NCBI GenBank assembly: GCA_020721655.1
Contig: DYMG01000006.1
Location: 1-53,299 of the forward strand
Direction: 5' to 3'
DNA: 53,299 nucleotides
Source: Paludibacter propionicigenes
GTDB taxonomy: Bacteria; Bacteroidota; Bacteroidia; Bacteroidales; JAFGXI01
Both the position numbers and the translations under genes were made by a program. Positions within the stretch are counted from its first letter, which is position 1. Every line of letters begins with the position of its first letter. The notes below the pieces were generated by a model that made no database searches, was not told the DNA's origin, and worked only from the letters and a program-made list of their open reading frames with translations. Below are positions 9,397-19,438 of this stretch, one piece after another.

Positions 9397-10572
9397 ATGA
9401 AGATGAAAATTACAATTTTTATGATATTGCTTTTTGTTATAAATGCAAAAGCAATAGACTACACAAAAGCCATAGTGGCAGCAGAAAAAACAAACGAATA
9501 TTTGCCCTTGTTGAAAGACAAAAAAATTGCAGTGGTCGGAAACCAAACCTCTATGATAAAAAATACACATTTAGTAGATAGTTTAATATCACTAAAAATA
9601 AATGTGGTTAAAATTTTTTCGCCAGAACATGGTTTTAGAGGGATTGCCGATGCTGGAGAAACAATAAAAAGTGGAATAGACACAAAAACAGGTTTGCCCG
9701 TAGTTTCACTTTATGGAAACCATAAAAACCCAACAGCCGAAGATTTAAAAAATATTGATATTGTACTGTTTGATATTCAAGATGTTGGAGTTAGATTTTA
9801 CACCTATATATCTACACTTCAGTATGTTATGGAGGCGTGTGCCGAAAACAATGTAGAAATACTAATATTAGACAGACCAAATCCAAACGGATTTTATGTT
9901 GATGGTCCTGTTTTGAAACCAAAATTTAAATCTTTTATAGGAATGCAACCAATACCAATTGTTCACGGAATGACAATAGCCGAGTATGCAAAAATGATTA
10001 ACGAGGAAGGTTGGTTAAAAGATGGCAAAAAATGTAAATTAACTTATGTAACTTGCGATAATTGGGATCATACAAAATTTTATGAATTACCAGTAAAACC
10101 ATCGCCAAACTTGCCAAATATGGTGGCAGTGTTTTATTATCCAACAATTGGACTCTTAGAAGGAACTGTAATGAGTGTTGGAAGAGGAACTGAAGCACCA
10201 TTTCAATTTGTTGGACACCCCGACTTAATGGACGGCTACGTAGAATTTACACCTAAAAGTATGGACGGTGCAAAAAAGCCAAAATTTGAAGGCGTAAAAT
10301 GTAAAGGCTACGACGCACGAGACAATGGAATAGATTATATTGTAGAAAAAAAAGGAATAGGCTTACCTTGCTTGGTTAAAGCTTATGCTGGAATGAGTAA
10401 TACTGACGATTATTTTACAAACAGTTTCGATTTGCTTGCAGGAAATTCCGAATTAAAAGAGCAAATTAAATTTAGAATGCAGGAAAATGAAGTTAGAAAA
10501 ACTTGGGAAAACGATATAAATGCATTTAAATTAATTAGAGCTAAATATTTGTTGTACAAAGATTTTGAGTAA
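9397..10572 (+). CDS. namZ: NamZ-family (DUF1343) exo-beta-N-acetylmuramidase
   Basis: This 391-residue protein matches the DUF1343 family throughout. Bacillus subtilis NamZ in that family removes terminal N-acetylmuramic acid from peptidoglycan fragments (family GH171). Features visible: a signal peptide (about 1-19, INAKA), an N-terminal Rossmann-like half with VVGNQTS (47-52) and SPEHGFRG (75-82), VLFDIQDVGVRFYTY, ILDRPNPNG, VHGMTIAEYA, and ZN-free C-terminal half with GLLEGTVMSVGRGTEAPF. The conserved Glu in SPEHG is probably part of the active site. It lies 32 nt after the phosphodiesterase-like lipoprotein gene on the same strand. A role in cell-wall turnover or scavenging is inferred from the family. 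Confidence 0.88.
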   Translation: MKMKITIFMILLFVINAKAIDYTKAIVAAEKTNEYLPLLKDKKIAVVGNQTSMIKNTHLVDSLISLKINVVKIFSPEHGFRGIADAGETIKSGIDTKTGLPVVSLYGNHKNPTAEDLKNIDIVLFDIQDVGVRFYTYISTLQYVMEACAENNVEILILDRPNPNGFYVDGPVLKPKFKSFIGMQPIPIVHGMTIAEYAKMINEEGWLKDGKKCKLTYVTCDNWDHTKFYELPVKPSPNLPNMVAVFYYPTIGLLEGTVMSVGRGTEAPFQFVGHPDLMDGYVEFTPKSMDGAKKPKFEGVKCKGYDARDNGIDYIVEKKGIGLPCLVKAYAGMSNTDDYFTNSFDLLAGNSELKEQIKFRMQENEVRKTWENDINAFKLIRAKYLLYKDFE

Positions 10573-10588
10573 ATAGAAAAATGAATTT

Positions 10589-11836
10589 TTATTTTTGTTT
10601 GAAAAATAAATGTTCGTTAATTACAATTAAATGTTTATTTATATTTTCTTGAAATTCGGAAGGTAATTTTCCATTAATATTTTCATAATATTTTTTTGCG
10701 TTTTTATAATCATTTAAAGCAAAGTAACTTTCTGCAATGTAGTAATCATACCAATAATCTTTTTGGTAGTAGTTTTTCATTATTTTGCTATATTCTATAG
10801 CTTTTTCATATTGTTTATTTGAAAAATAATTGATTGCTAAATTGTTTTGAATAGACTTCATAACAATTTTATCGGGCTGAATTAATTTTAGGGCTTCCTC
10901 AATATAATGAACTGCTATATCGTATTGTTTTAAATTATAATAAGACATTCCTAAATATTGATTTGTTTTATAGTTGGAAGAGTCGATATTATATGATTTT
11001 ATAAAGAACTTATTTGCTATATCGTATTTTTCAATTTGTAGATAACATACTCCTAATTTAAAAATTATTTCGTTATCTGTAGTATCGTTATTATACAAGT
11101 ATAAAAAGTCTGGTAAAGCTCTAAAATAATGGACTCTATTATAGTTAGTGTTAGCTCTTTGTTTTAAATAACTAATGTTTTCAGGGTCAATTTTAAGAGC
11201 TTTATTTATGTAGTACAACGATGTATCCCAATTGCGGAAAGCATCATGTATTTTTGCCAGCCAATTGTACGAGTCGCTATATGTAGAATCATATTTTATT
11301 GATTTTTCAAGGTGTTTAATCGCATATTTATTTTGTTTTAATTTTATATAAGTTTTACCAATCATATTGTTGTACGCAGCACTTGTAGAATCAATTTGTA
11401 AAAGTTTTTTATTGTAATTTAATAATGTATTGTTGTTATTAGTCGATTTTGCAATATTTATTGCGAGCAATATGTATTTCTTATTTAAACTATCACTTGC
11501 TATTAGTTTTTTTGTGATAATTTCTGATTCAGCAATTTTATCATATTTATAAAGATTATTTGCTTTAGAATATAAAATTTCATTATTTGATGGAAATAAT
11601 GTTTCAGCATTTTTTAAAATATTAAGTGCGTTTAGGTATTCGAAATTAGAACTGTATGATTTTGCAATTAAAATATAATCATTAGCTGTTGCCGCTTTGT
11701 TTACAATAAGTGCATTGCCTATTGTTATTGCTTTATCGTAATTTGAATTATAAAAATAGTATTTTAAACTATCGGATTGAGCGTTTAAATTTAGGAAGAA
11801 TAAAATAATAAAAAATGAAGCGATATGTTTATTCAT
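10589..11836 (-). CDS. Secreted tetratricopeptide-repeat protein
   Basis: The start is taken as the ATG at 11836, which begins a signal peptide (MNKHIASFFIILFFLNLNAQ). A TTG seven codons further upstream would only extend the N-terminus. The 415-residue product is almost wholly helical TPR repeats of about 34 residues, for example AYNNMIGKTYIKLKQNKYA, KTNQYLGMSYYNLKQYDIA and WYDYYIAESYFALNDYKNA. It is likely a periplasmic or outer-membrane-associated scaffold. No other domain is visible. It converges with the namZ gene, with only 16 nt between the two stop codons. The partners of the repeat domain are unknown. Confidence 0.85.
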   Translation of the reverse strand: MNKHIASFFIILFFLNLNAQSDSLKYYFYNSNYDKAITIGNALIVNKAATANDYILIAKSYSSNFEYLNALNILKNAETLFPSNNEILYSKANNLYKYDKIAESEIITKKLIASDSLNKKYILLAINIAKSTNNNNTLLNYNKKLLQIDSTSAAYNNMIGKTYIKLKQNKYAIKHLEKSIKYDSTYSDSYNWLAKIHDAFRNWDTSLYYINKALKIDPENISYLKQRANTNYNRVHYFRALPDFLYLYNNDTTDNEIIFKLGVCYLQIEKYDIANKFFIKSYNIDSSNYKTNQYLGMSYYNLKQYDIAVHYIEEALKLIQPDKIVMKSIQNNLAINYFSNKQYEKAIEYSKIMKNYYQKDYWYDYYIAESYFALNDYKNAKKYYENINGKLPSEFQENINKHLIVINEHLFFKQK

Positions 11837-11986
11837 AATTGATTTTGTAAATGACAAGCACTTTTAACAATTTTTATACCAATTTTTTATATGTTTGGTT
11901 TTGCGTGAAATAGATTTAATCATATATAAAGATGCATTAATCATTTATTACAGTTAATAAAATGTTAATACAATTAAGTAATTTAT

Positions 11987-12016
11987 AAAGATAAAAAATG
12001 CTCTTTATTTATCTTT
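11987..12016. repeat. AT-rich inverted repeat upstream of purH
   Basis: AAAGATAAA (11987-11995) and TTTATCTTT (12008-12016) are perfect complements around a 12-nt spacer. The right arm overlaps a near-consensus -7 box (TATCTTTA, 12010-12017) and ends 15 nt before the purH ATG. It could be an operator or chance in AT-rich DNA. No purine riboswitch was seen here. Confidence 0.4.
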
Positions 12017-12031
12017 ACAAAAAAAACAAAA

Positions 12032-13555
12032 ATGGATAGTAAAAAAATTAAATCTGCTTTAATATCAGTTTATCATAAAGACGGACTTGATGATATTATA
12101 AAAAAACTTAATAATTTGGGTGTTAAAATTTATTCTACAGGAGGAACTCAAAGTTTTATAGAAAGTTTAGGTATTAAAGTAAATGCTGTTGAGGATTTAA
12201 CAAGTTATCCTTCAATACTTGGCGGAAGAGTAAAAACTTTACACCCAAAAGTTTTTGGTGGAATTTTAACCCGAAGAGACAACGATTCTGATAAAAAACA
12301 ATTGTCTGAATATCAAATACCTGAAATAGACTTAGTTATTGTAGATTTGTATCCGTTTGAAGATACTGTTAAATCGGGTGCAAGCAAACAAGAAATTATA
12401 GAAAAAATTGATATTGGAGGAATATCATTAATAAGAGCAGCAGCAAAAAACTTTAACGATGTTATTGTTGTTCCATCAAAAAATGAATATTTGCCATTAT
12501 TAAATTTATTGAATGAAAAAAATGGAGAAAGTAATATAGAAGATAGAATGCAATTTGCCGCCACTGCATTTAATATATCATCAAATTACGATACTGCAAT
12601 TTTTAAATATTTTAATAAAACAACTAAAATATCAGCTTTTAAAGAAAGTGTATTAAAATCGAACACTCTTCGATATGGCGAAAATCCGCATCAAAAAGGA
12701 ATGTTCTACGGCGAATTAGGAGAACTATTTGAGCAAATTCACGGAAAAGAAATTTCGTACAATAATTTACTCGATATTGATGCCGCAGTAAATATGATTA
12801 GAGAGTTTAGCGAAACAACTTTTGTTATAATGAAACACAATAACGCTTGTGGATTAGCATCGAGAAAAGACAAAATACAAGCTTGGAAAGATGCTTTAGC
12901 TGGCGATCCGGTATCGGCTTTTGGCGGAGTTATTATCACTAATGTGGAAATAGACAAAGAGTTAGCTGCCGAAATGAATAGCTTATTTATGGAAGTTTGT
13001 ATGGCTCCATCGTTTACAAACGAAGCCTTAGAAATATTAAAAACTAAGAAAAATAGAATAATTTTAGTTGTTAAAAATTTTGAATTGCCAAACTATAATT
13101 TCAGAACTGCATTGAATGGTGTTCTTTGTCAAGAAAAAGATTTAAAAATCGAAACAACAGACGATTTAAAAACAGTAACAAAAAAATCTCCAACAAAATT
13201 GGAAATAGACGATTTGCTATTTGCAAATAAAATAGTGAAACACACTAAATCTAACACAATAGTACTTGCAAAAAATGGACAATTAATAGCCAGCGGAACA
13301 GGGCAAACTTCTAGAATTGACGCACTTAAACAAGCTATTGATAAAGCAAAAACATTTGGGTTCGATTTAAATGGTGCTGTAATGTCGTCTGACGCATTTT
13401 TTCCTTTTGGCGATTCCGTTGAAATTGCTCACAAAGCAGGAATTAATGCTGTAATACAGCCCGGAGGTTCTGTTAGAGACAACGAAAGTATTGAATATTG
13501 CGATAATAATAATATGTCGATGGTGTTTACAGGTATTAGACATTTTAAGCATTAA
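12032..13555 (+). CDS. purH: Bifunctional AICAR formyltransferase / IMP cyclohydrolase PurH
   Basis: This enzyme carries out the last two steps of de novo IMP synthesis in the cytoplasm. The N-terminal MGS-like cyclohydrolase domain (about 1-195) has YSTGGTQSFIE, TSYPSILGGRVKTLHP, VVDLYPFE and IDIGGISLIRAAAKN. The C-terminal AICAR transformylase domain (about 200-507) has LRYGENPHQKG, MKHNNACG (the family Lys-His pair), DPVSAFGG, SDAFFPFGDSVE and IQPGGSVRD. The 507-residue length is normal. The gene appears monocistronic and ends just before a strong hairpin. An AT-rich 9-bp inverted repeat lies just upstream of the start. The assignment is certain. Confidence 0.98.
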   Translation: MDSKKIKSALISVYHKDGLDDIIKKLNNLGVKIYSTGGTQSFIESLGIKVNAVEDLTSYPSILGGRVKTLHPKVFGGILTRRDNDSDKKQLSEYQIPEIDLVIVDLYPFEDTVKSGASKQEIIEKIDIGGISLIRAAAKNFNDVIVVPSKNEYLPLLNLLNEKNGESNIEDRMQFAATAFNISSNYDTAIFKYFNKTTKISAFKESVLKSNTLRYGENPHQKGMFYGELGELFEQIHGKEISYNNLLDIDAAVNMIREFSETTFVIMKHNNACGLASRKDKIQAWKDALAGDPVSAFGGVIITNVEIDKELAAEMNSLFMEVCMAPSFTNEALEILKTKKNRIILVVKNFELPNYNFRTALNGVLCQEKDLKIETTDDLKTVTKKSPTKLEIDDLLFANKIVKHTKSNTIVLAKNGQLIASGTGQTSRIDALKQAIDKAKTFGFDLNGAVMSSDAFFPFGDSVEIAHKAGINAVIQPGGSVRDNESIEYCDNNNMSMVFTGIRHFKH

Positions 13556-13584
13556 AAATTAGCATTTTTATAATATGATAAAAT

Positions 13585-13614
13585 AAAAGAGGGAGCTATT
13601 AGCTCCCTCTTTTT
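13585..13614. terminator. Bidirectional intrinsic terminator between purH and the S46 peptidase gene
   Basis: GGGAGCT (13591-13597) and AGCTCCC (13601-13607) pair around a 3-nt loop. The stem is extended by A-run/T-run pairing on both sides. The T-run follows the stem on each strand, so it can stop purH and the convergent peptidase transcript. Confidence 0.93.
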
Positions 13615-13636
13615 ATTCAGTATAATTTTGCTGAGT

Positions 13637-15814
13637 TTATTTTCCTTCAACAATATTCATTTCGTCAATTAAATTTTTAGCACCGCCAAGTTTTTCAATG
13701 ATAAATAAAGTATATCTAACATCAACATTAATACATTTTTGGAGTTCTTTTTCAAAAACAATGTCACCACTCATAGCTTCCCAGTTTCCATCGAAAGCAG
13801 TACCAACAAGTTCTCCGTTGCCGTTTATAACAGGGCTTCCAGAGTTTCCTCCAGTAATATCGTTATTTGTTGTAAAAGCAACATGCATTGTGCCATCTTT
13901 ATCGGCATATCTGCCATAATCTTTAGCTAAAATAAGCTCTTTTAACTTAACAGGAACTTCAAATTCATCGCTTGTTGGGTCTTCTTTTTCAATAATGCCT
14001 TTTGTAGTTGTAAAGCAATCGTACTTAATAGCATCGGCAGGTTGGTAATTTCCAACATTTCCGTAAGTTAAACGAATTGTAGAATTAGCATCGGGGTAGA
14101 ATAATTTGTCTGATTGCATTTCCATTAAAGCTGCTTCAAACAAACGATTTCCTTTTTTAAAATCTTCAGTAGTTCCACCGCCAAGTTTAAAATAAGTATC
14201 TATTGTTTCTTGCATTAATAAATAAGCCAAATCTTTATCTAAAGCTTTTTTAGTTGGATTTTGCATAAATTTGTTGAAGTTTTCTTCCGAAGCAAATACT
14301 GATTTTAAATAAACATCATCAGCAAATTTTTTGAAATCGCCTTTGTATTTTGCAGCAACTACATCTTTAAATATAGGTAATTGATATTCGGCAGGAACAT
14401 CTTTTGAATACATTTCTAATAAGGCTGAAAATATTTTTTTGTCGGTTGGCAAATCATAATCTTTCCAGTATTCTTTAGAAGCTTCTAAAGTTGATGCACT
14501 TTGCTTTTTTATTAACTCTTCATTGTCTTTTGGATTGTCTAATAAACCGGCAAATTGACGTAATTGCATAGGGAAAAGAATTATTTCCGGACCTTGAATA
14601 AGTGCCTCAAGTAAATAAGTATAAGCTAATTGCTTTTGTGTGTTACTTTCAAAATATTTCTCAATTAGTGGAAGTGCTTCTCCATATTTAGTTTTTCTAT
14701 CGGCGTTTTCATTTATCCAAGCTTGAAGATTGTCTTCTAAAGCTTTTTTCTTTTCATATATGTGAAGACGTTTTAAACCTCTAGATTGTCCTTGAAAGTA
14801 TTTCCAGTAATTAGCAGTTTGAGCATATTTTGAAGCATATTGAATACGAATTTTATCACTAATATTCATTCCTTCTTTCATTAAACGCAATTTTTCAGTT
14901 CTAATTTTAACTGTAGATGGGTTCGATATTTCTAAAGCTTCTTTAACTCCGTACGATGTTAAAAATCTTTCGGTACTTCCAGGAAATCCCATTACCATTG
15001 TAAAGTCGTCTTTTTCAACGCCTTTAATTGAAACAGGAAGGCTATGTACAGGAGTGTAAGGAACGTTATCTTTATTATATTTTTCGGGTTTATTTTCTTT
15101 ATTAGCATAAATTCTAAACATAGAAAAATCACCAGTATGACGAGGCCACATCCAATTGTCGGTATCTCCGCCAAATTTACCTACTGATGATGGTGGTGCA
15201 CCAACTAAACGAATATCTTTAAAAGTTTCATATTTGAATAAAAAGTATTGATTTCCAGCAAACATATTTTTTACATCAACACCATATTCAGAATCTTTTT
15301 TGGCTTCTTTAATAATGTTTTTAATGTTTGTAGAAATTAGCTCATCTCTGTTTTCTTCTGTTAAATCAGCTGTAACGCCTTCTAAAACTTTGGCAGATAC
15401 ATCTTCCATACTAACTAACCTAGTCATTACCATACCACTTGCAGGTAGTTCTTGGTCGTGGTTTAATGCCCAAAATCCATTTTTTAAATAATCGTGCTCA
15501 ACAGAACTATGAGCTTGAATTTGCCCAAAACCGCAGTGATGATTTGTTAAAACCAATCCTTTGCTTGAAATAATTTCGCCTGTGCAAAAAAATCCAAATG
15601 GGTGGTCTTCATTACCCAATCCAATTATAGCATCTTTTAAACTAGCGTGGTTAACATTATAAATGTCTTCAGGTGTTAATTTTAAACCCTGTTCTTTCAT
15701 TTGTTGGTAGTTTTTACCAATTAACGAAAGTAACCACATTCCCTCATCGGCTTTAACATTCGATGTTAAAACAAACAACAAAGAAAATAAAACAACAATA
15801 CTTTTCTTAATCAT
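13637..15814 (-). CDS. S46-family dipeptidyl-peptidase, DPP7-type
   Basis: This 725-residue secreted serine exopeptidase removes dipeptides from the N-termini of oligopeptides, normally in the periplasm of peptide-fermenting Bacteroidota. It has a signal peptide (about 1-22, SNVKA-D), the S46 N-terminal block DEGMWLLSL, the catalytic His in TNHHC (His93), a probable catalytic Asp in HTGDF and the catalytic Ser in GNSGSPV (Ser658). The residue 18 positions after that Ser is Gly (FDGNW). In characterised Porphyromonas enzymes this position is Gly in DPP7 (hydrophobic P1) and Arg in DPP11 (Asp/Glu P1). I therefore favour DPP7-type specificity. Length and motif order are normal for the family. 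It stands alone as a minus-strand gene. Confidence 0.95.
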   Translation of the reverse strand: MIKKSIVVLFSLLFVLTSNVKADEGMWLLSLIGKNYQQMKEQGLKLTPEDIYNVNHASLKDAIIGLGNEDHPFGFFCTGEIISSKGLVLTNHHCGFGQIQAHSSVEHDYLKNGFWALNHDQELPASGMVMTRLVSMEDVSAKVLEGVTADLTEENRDELISTNIKNIIKEAKKDSEYGVDVKNMFAGNQYFLFKYETFKDIRLVGAPPSSVGKFGGDTDNWMWPRHTGDFSMFRIYANKENKPEKYNKDNVPYTPVHSLPVSIKGVEKDDFTMVMGFPGSTERFLTSYGVKEALEISNPSTVKIRTEKLRLMKEGMNISDKIRIQYASKYAQTANYWKYFQGQSRGLKRLHIYEKKKALEDNLQAWINENADRKTKYGEALPLIEKYFESNTQKQLAYTYLLEALIQGPEIILFPMQLRQFAGLLDNPKDNEELIKKQSASTLEASKEYWKDYDLPTDKKIFSALLEMYSKDVPAEYQLPIFKDVVAAKYKGDFKKFADDVYLKSVFASEENFNKFMQNPTKKALDKDLAYLLMQETIDTYFKLGGGTTEDFKKGNRLFEAALMEMQSDKLFYPDANSTIRLTYGNVGNYQPADAIKYDCFTTTKGIIEKEDPTSDEFEVPVKLKELILAKDYGRYADKDGTMHVAFTTNNDITGGNSGSPVINGNGELVGTAFDGNWEAMSGDIVFEKELQKCINVDVRYTLFIIEKLGGAKNLIDEMNIVEGK

Positions 15815-16132
15815 TTTTATAAATTTAAATTATATTTTTTTGCAAAAAAAGTTAAATAAAACCTTATTTACAATTTTATTTCACGAAACACTAAGACGAA
15901 CTCCATATTTAGTTAGTTACAAAAATAATAATAAATTTTTAAGCAGATAAAAAACAACTAAAAATGAGCAATAGCCGAAAAAAAAACTTTTCAAAGAAAA
16001 GCAAAAACTTCTATAAATTGATAATAACTAAATTAATTTAAAAAAATAATTAACAAAGTGTTGTTTATAAAAAAAAAAATTCTACTTTTGCAAGCCAATT
16101 TAAAAAGATTTTTGATATTTAAATAATAATGT
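15815..16132. other. Divergent intergenic region, S46 peptidase / rpsL
   Basis: These 318 nt separate the divergent peptidase and rpsL genes. They hold the rpsL promoter (16061-16090) and very AT-rich DNA. A possible 25-codon basic reading frame at 15964-16041 has no supporting signal. I see no RNA gene or repeat. A -7-like box for the peptidase (CAAAAATA on the plus strand, 15920-15927) lacks a well-spaced -33 partner. Confidence 0.6.
16061..16090 (+). promoter_or_regulatory. Promoter of the ribosomal-protein supercluster
   Basis: TTG (16061-16063), 19 nt, then TACTTTTG (16083-16090) is an exact match to the Bacteroidota primary sigma-factor pattern. The predicted start of transcription is about 36 nt upstream of the rpsL ATG. 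It is the only convincing promoter I noticed for the 33-gene run. Confidence 0.8.
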
Positions 16133-16519
16133 ATGCCAACAATACAGCAATTAGTTAGAAAAGGTAGGAAGGAAATGCAGGATAAAAGTGGTTCTCCGGC
16201 ATTAGAAGCTTGTCCACAGAGGAGAGGGGTTTGTGTTCGTGTCTATACAACAACACCAAAAAAACCAAACTCTGCAATGAGGAAAGTAGCGAGAGTGAGA
16301 CTAACAAATGGTAAAGAGGTTAATGCCTACATACCCGGAGAAGGTCATAATTTGCAAGAACACTCAATTGTGTTAATAAGAGGTGGTAGAGTTAAAGATT
16401 TACCTGGAGTAAGATATCATATTGTTCGTGGTGCTTTAGATACATCAGGAGTTAATGGTAGAACACAAAGAAGATCAAAATACGGTACAAAACGTCCAAA
16501 AAATAAAGTAACTAAGTAA
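16133..16519 (+). CDS. rpsL: 30S ribosomal protein S12
   Basis: S12 lies at the decoding centre of the 30S subunit. The 128-residue product has [13 protein letters not shown] (39-51), GHNLQEHS and [14 protein letters not shown]. Lys43 and Lys88, the classical streptomycin-resistance positions, are wild type. It is the first gene of the cluster. Its TAA overlaps the rpsG ATG by one base (TAATG), which implies coupled translation. Confidence 0.99.
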   Translation: MPTIQQLVRKGRKEMQDKSGSPALEACPQRRGVCVRVYTTTPKKPNSAMRKVARVRLTNGKEVNAYIPGEGHNLQEHSIVLIRGGRVKDLPGVRYHIVRGALDTSGVNGRTQRRSKYGTKRPKNKVTK

Positions 16520-16995
16520 TGAGAAAGTCTAAACCAAAAAAGAGGATTATATTACCAGATCCTAAATTTAATGACGTATTAGTAACACAGTTTGTTAATA
16601 ATATGATGTTACAGGGTAAAAAAAACATTTCTTTAGCAATATTTTATGATGCATTAGAAATTATTGAAAAAAGAAACAAAGATGTTGAAGTTACTCCATT
16701 GCAATATTGGAAAAAAGCATTACAAAATGTAACTCCTGCAGTAGAAGTTAAAAGTCGTAGAATTGGAGGAGCAACATTTCAAGTTCCAAACGAAGTAAGA
16801 AGCGACAGAAAAATAACATTAGCAATGAAATTTTTAATTACCTTTGCCAGAAAAAGAACAGGCAAGCCAATGGCTGATAAATTAGCCGACGAAATTATGG
16901 CAGCTTACAAAGAAGAAGGTGGAGCTTATAAGAGAAAAGAAGATATGCACAGAATGGCTGAAGCAAATAAAGCATTTTCACATTTCAGATTTTAA
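16519..16995 (+). CDS. rpsG: 30S ribosomal protein S7
   Basis: S7 nucleates assembly of the 30S head by binding the 3' domain of 16S rRNA. The 158-residue sequence has the family blocks [32 protein letters not shown] and [15 protein letters not shown]. It shares one base with rpsL and is followed 23 nt later by fusA, the usual str-operon order. Confidence 0.99.
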   Translation: MRKSKPKKRIILPDPKFNDVLVTQFVNNMMLQGKKNISLAIFYDALEIIEKRNKDVEVTPLQYWKKALQNVTPAVEVKSRRIGGATFQVPNEVRSDRKITLAMKFLITFARKRTGKPMADKLADEIMAAYKEEGGAYKRKEDMHRMAEANKAFSHFRF

Positions 16996-17018
16996 AATAG
17001 CCGGAGCAGAGAGATAGA

Positions 17019-19109
17019 ATGGGTAAAGATTTAAAAAATACAAGAAATATTGGTATAATGGCACACATTGACGCAGGTAAAACTACAGTTACCGAGCGAA
17101 TATTGTTTTATACCGGATTAACACATAAAATAGGAGAAGTTCACGATGGTGCTGCCACAATGGATTGGATGGAGCAAGAGCAAGAACGTGGAATCACTAT
17201 CACTTCAGCCGCAACCACAACTTTTTGGACATACAAAGGCATTGAACACAAAATAAATATAATTGACACACCAGGTCACGTTGATTTTACCGTTGAAGTT
17301 GAACGTTCTTTAAGGATTCTTGATGGTGCAGTTGCTCTTTTTTGTGCAGTAGGCGGAGTAGAACCTCAATCAGAAACTGTTTGGAGACAAGCCGATAAAT
17401 ATAAAGTGCCAAGAATTGCATTTGTTAATAAAATGGATAGAACTGGTGCCGATTTTTTTAGTGTTGTAGACCAAATAAAAAATAGACTTAAAGCAAATCC
17501 AATTCCAATTCAAATACCTATTGGTAAAGAAGAAAAATTTATTGGAGTTGTAGATTTAATTCAAAATAAAGCAATAGTTTGGAAAGACGACGATAAAACA
17601 GGAAGTTCTTTTGATTACGTTCAAATTCCAGAAGATTTAGTTAGTATTGTTTCAGAATGGAGAGAAAAATTAGTTGAAAAAATAGCAGAATCAAACGACG
17701 AGTTGATGGAACGTTATTTTGAAGACCCAAATTCAATTACCCCAGAAGAACTTATTGAAGCTACACGTCAAGCAGTTATAGATGGTTCATTTATACCTGT
17801 AATGTGTGGTTCTGCCTTTAAAAATAAAGGAGTTCAAAATTTATTAGATGCAGTAGCATCATTAATGCCAAGTCCATTAGACATAGATGCTATAGAAGGT
17901 GTTAATCCAGAAACTGAAAACGCAGAAACAAGAAAACCATCAGACGACGAACCTTTAACTGCATTAGCATTTAAAATTGCAACCGACCCTTTTGTTGGAC
18001 GTTTAGCATACATAAGAGTTTATTCAGGAATTTTACATTCTGGTTCTCAAGTATTAAATAACAGAACAGGTAAAAAAGAAAGAATATCACGTCTATATCA
18101 AATGCACGCAAATAAGCAAAATCCAAAAGAAGAAATTGGTGCTGGCGATATTTGTGCTGCTGTTGGTTTTAAAGATATTAGAACAGGTGATACACTTACA
18201 ATTGAAAATAAACCATTGGTTTTAGAATCAATGACATTCCCAGATCCAGTTATTGGAATATCAATTGAACCCGTAACACAAAAAGACTTAGATAAATTAG
18301 GAATAGCATTAGGCAAATTAGCCGAAGAAGATCCTACTTTTAAAGTTAAAACAGATGAAAATTCTGGACAAACAATTATTAGTGGAATGGGGGAATTACA
18401 CCTTGAAATTATCGTTGATAGATTGAAACGTGAATTTAAAGTTGATTGCAACCAAGGACAGCCTCAAGTTAACTACAAAGAAGCAATTACAACTTCAGTA
18501 AACCATAGAGAAGTATTTAAAAAACAAAGTGGTGGTAGAGGAAAATTTGCCGATATAGTTGTTAAAATTGAACCTGCAGACGAAGGTAAATCAGGATTAG
18601 AATTTATAAACGCAATAAAAGGAGGAAATGTTCCTAAAGAATATATCCCATCAATAGAAAAAGGATTTAAATCTGCAATGGTAAACGGTCCTTTAGCAAA
18701 CTATGAATTAGATAGCTTAAAAGTTACATTAGAAGATGGATCATACCATGCAGTAGATTCTGACCAATTATCATTTGAAATTTGTGCAAGACAGGCATTT
18801 AAAGCGGCAGCTAAAAAAGCAAACCCACAAATTTTAGAACCTATTATGAAAGTTGAAGTAGTTACACCCGAAGAGTATATGGGCGATGTAATTGGAGATT
18901 TCAACAGAAGACGTGGACAAATTGAAGGAATGGAAGATAGAGGCGGTGCAAAAGTTGTTAAAGCAAAAGTTCCACTATCAGAACAATTCGGATACGTAAC
19001 AACATTAAGAACTATAACATCAGGAAGAGCAACTTCAACAATGGAGTTCTCGCATTACGCACCTGTAAATAGCACTTTAGAAAAACAAATTATTGAAGGT
19101 AAAGCTTAA
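17019..19109 (+). CDS. fusA: Elongation factor G
   Basis: EF-G is the GTPase that drives translocation on the ribosome. The 696-residue protein has G1 AHIDAGKTT, the switch I segment [12 protein letters not shown]3 DTPGHVDFT and G4 NKMD, and the domain IV/V blocks [10 protein letters not shown] and [13 protein letters not shown]. Its length is normal for bacterial EF-G. The next gene is rpsJ rather than tuf, so EF-Tu is encoded elsewhere. Confidence 0.99.
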   Translation: MGKDLKNTRNIGIMAHIDAGKTTVTERILFYTGLTHKIGEVHDGAATMDWMEQEQERGITITSAATTTFWTYKGIEHKINIIDTPGHVDFTVEVERSLRILDGAVALFCAVGGVEPQSETVWRQADKYKVPRIAFVNKMDRTGADFFSVVDQIKNRLKANPIPIQIPIGKEEKFIGVVDLIQNKAIVWKDDDKTGSSFDYVQIPEDLVSIVSEWREKLVEKIAESNDELMERYFEDPNSITPEELIEATRQAVIDGSFIPVMCGSAFKNKGVQNLLDAVASLMPSPLDIDAIEGVNPETENAETRKPSDDEPLTALAFKIATDPFVGRLAYIRVYSGILHSGSQVLNNRTGKKERISRLYQMHANKQNPKEEIGAGDICAAVGFKDIRTGDTLTIENKPLVLESMTFPDPVIGISIEPVTQKDLDKLGIALGKLAEEDPTFKVKTDENSGQTIISGMGELHLEIIVDRLKREFKVDCNQGQPQVNYKEAITTSVNHREVFKKQSGGRGKFADIVVKIEPADEGKSGLEFINAIKGGNVPKEYIPSIEKGFKSAMVNGPLANYELDSLKVTLEDGSYHAVDSDQLSFEICARQAFKAAAKKANPQILEPIMKVEVVTPEEYMGDVIGDFNRRRGQIEGMEDRGGAKVVKAKVPLSEQFGYVTTLRTITSGRATSTMEFSHYAPVNSTLEKQIIEGKA

Positions 19110-19123
19110 ACGGAGATAATATA

Positions 19124-19429
19124 ATGAGCCAAAAAATTAGAATAAAATTAAAATCGTACGATCACAATTTAGTTGATAAATCATCTGAAAAGATCGCAAA
19201 AACAGTTAAACAAACTGGAGCAATTGTTAGTGGACCAATTCCATTGCCAACGCACAAAAGAATTTTTACTGTTTTAAGAGCAACATTTGTAAATAAAAAA
19301 TCACGCGAACAGTTCTTATTAGCATCACACAAAAGGTTATTGGACATTTATGGGTCAACACCTAAAACAATAGATGCACTGATGAAATTAGAATTGCCAA
19401 GTGGTGTAGAAGTAGAAATAAAAGTATAA
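19124..19429 (+). CDS. rpsJ: 30S ribosomal protein S10
   Basis: S10 is a 30S head protein that also acts as NusE in transcription antitermination. The 101 residues include [23 protein letters not shown] and [14 protein letters not shown], all typical. It starts 14 nt after fusA and opens the S10 part of the cluster with no promoter of its own visible. A short purine stretch (CGGAGAT) precedes the ATG and may act as a weak ribosome-binding site. Confidence 0.99.
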   Translation: MSQKIRIKLKSYDHNLVDKSSEKIAKTVKQTGAIVSGPIPLPTHKRIFTVLRATFVNKKSREQFLLASHKRLLDIYGSTPKTIDALMKLELPSGVEVEIKV

Positions 19430-19438
19430 TTTTATATA

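Noticed and set aside
10588-10610. Hairpin at the namZ/TPR junction as a terminator
   Set aside because: The 9-bp stem is made only of A and T and spans the TPR stop codon; it is too weak to claim.
11837-12031. Purine riboswitch upstream of purH
   Set aside because: The region is AT-rich and lacks the conserved three-way-junction core sequences.
15964-16041. A 25-codon basic reading frame upstream of rpsL
   Set aside because: It has no promoter or ribosome-binding site of its own and its composition matches AT-rich intergenic DNA.
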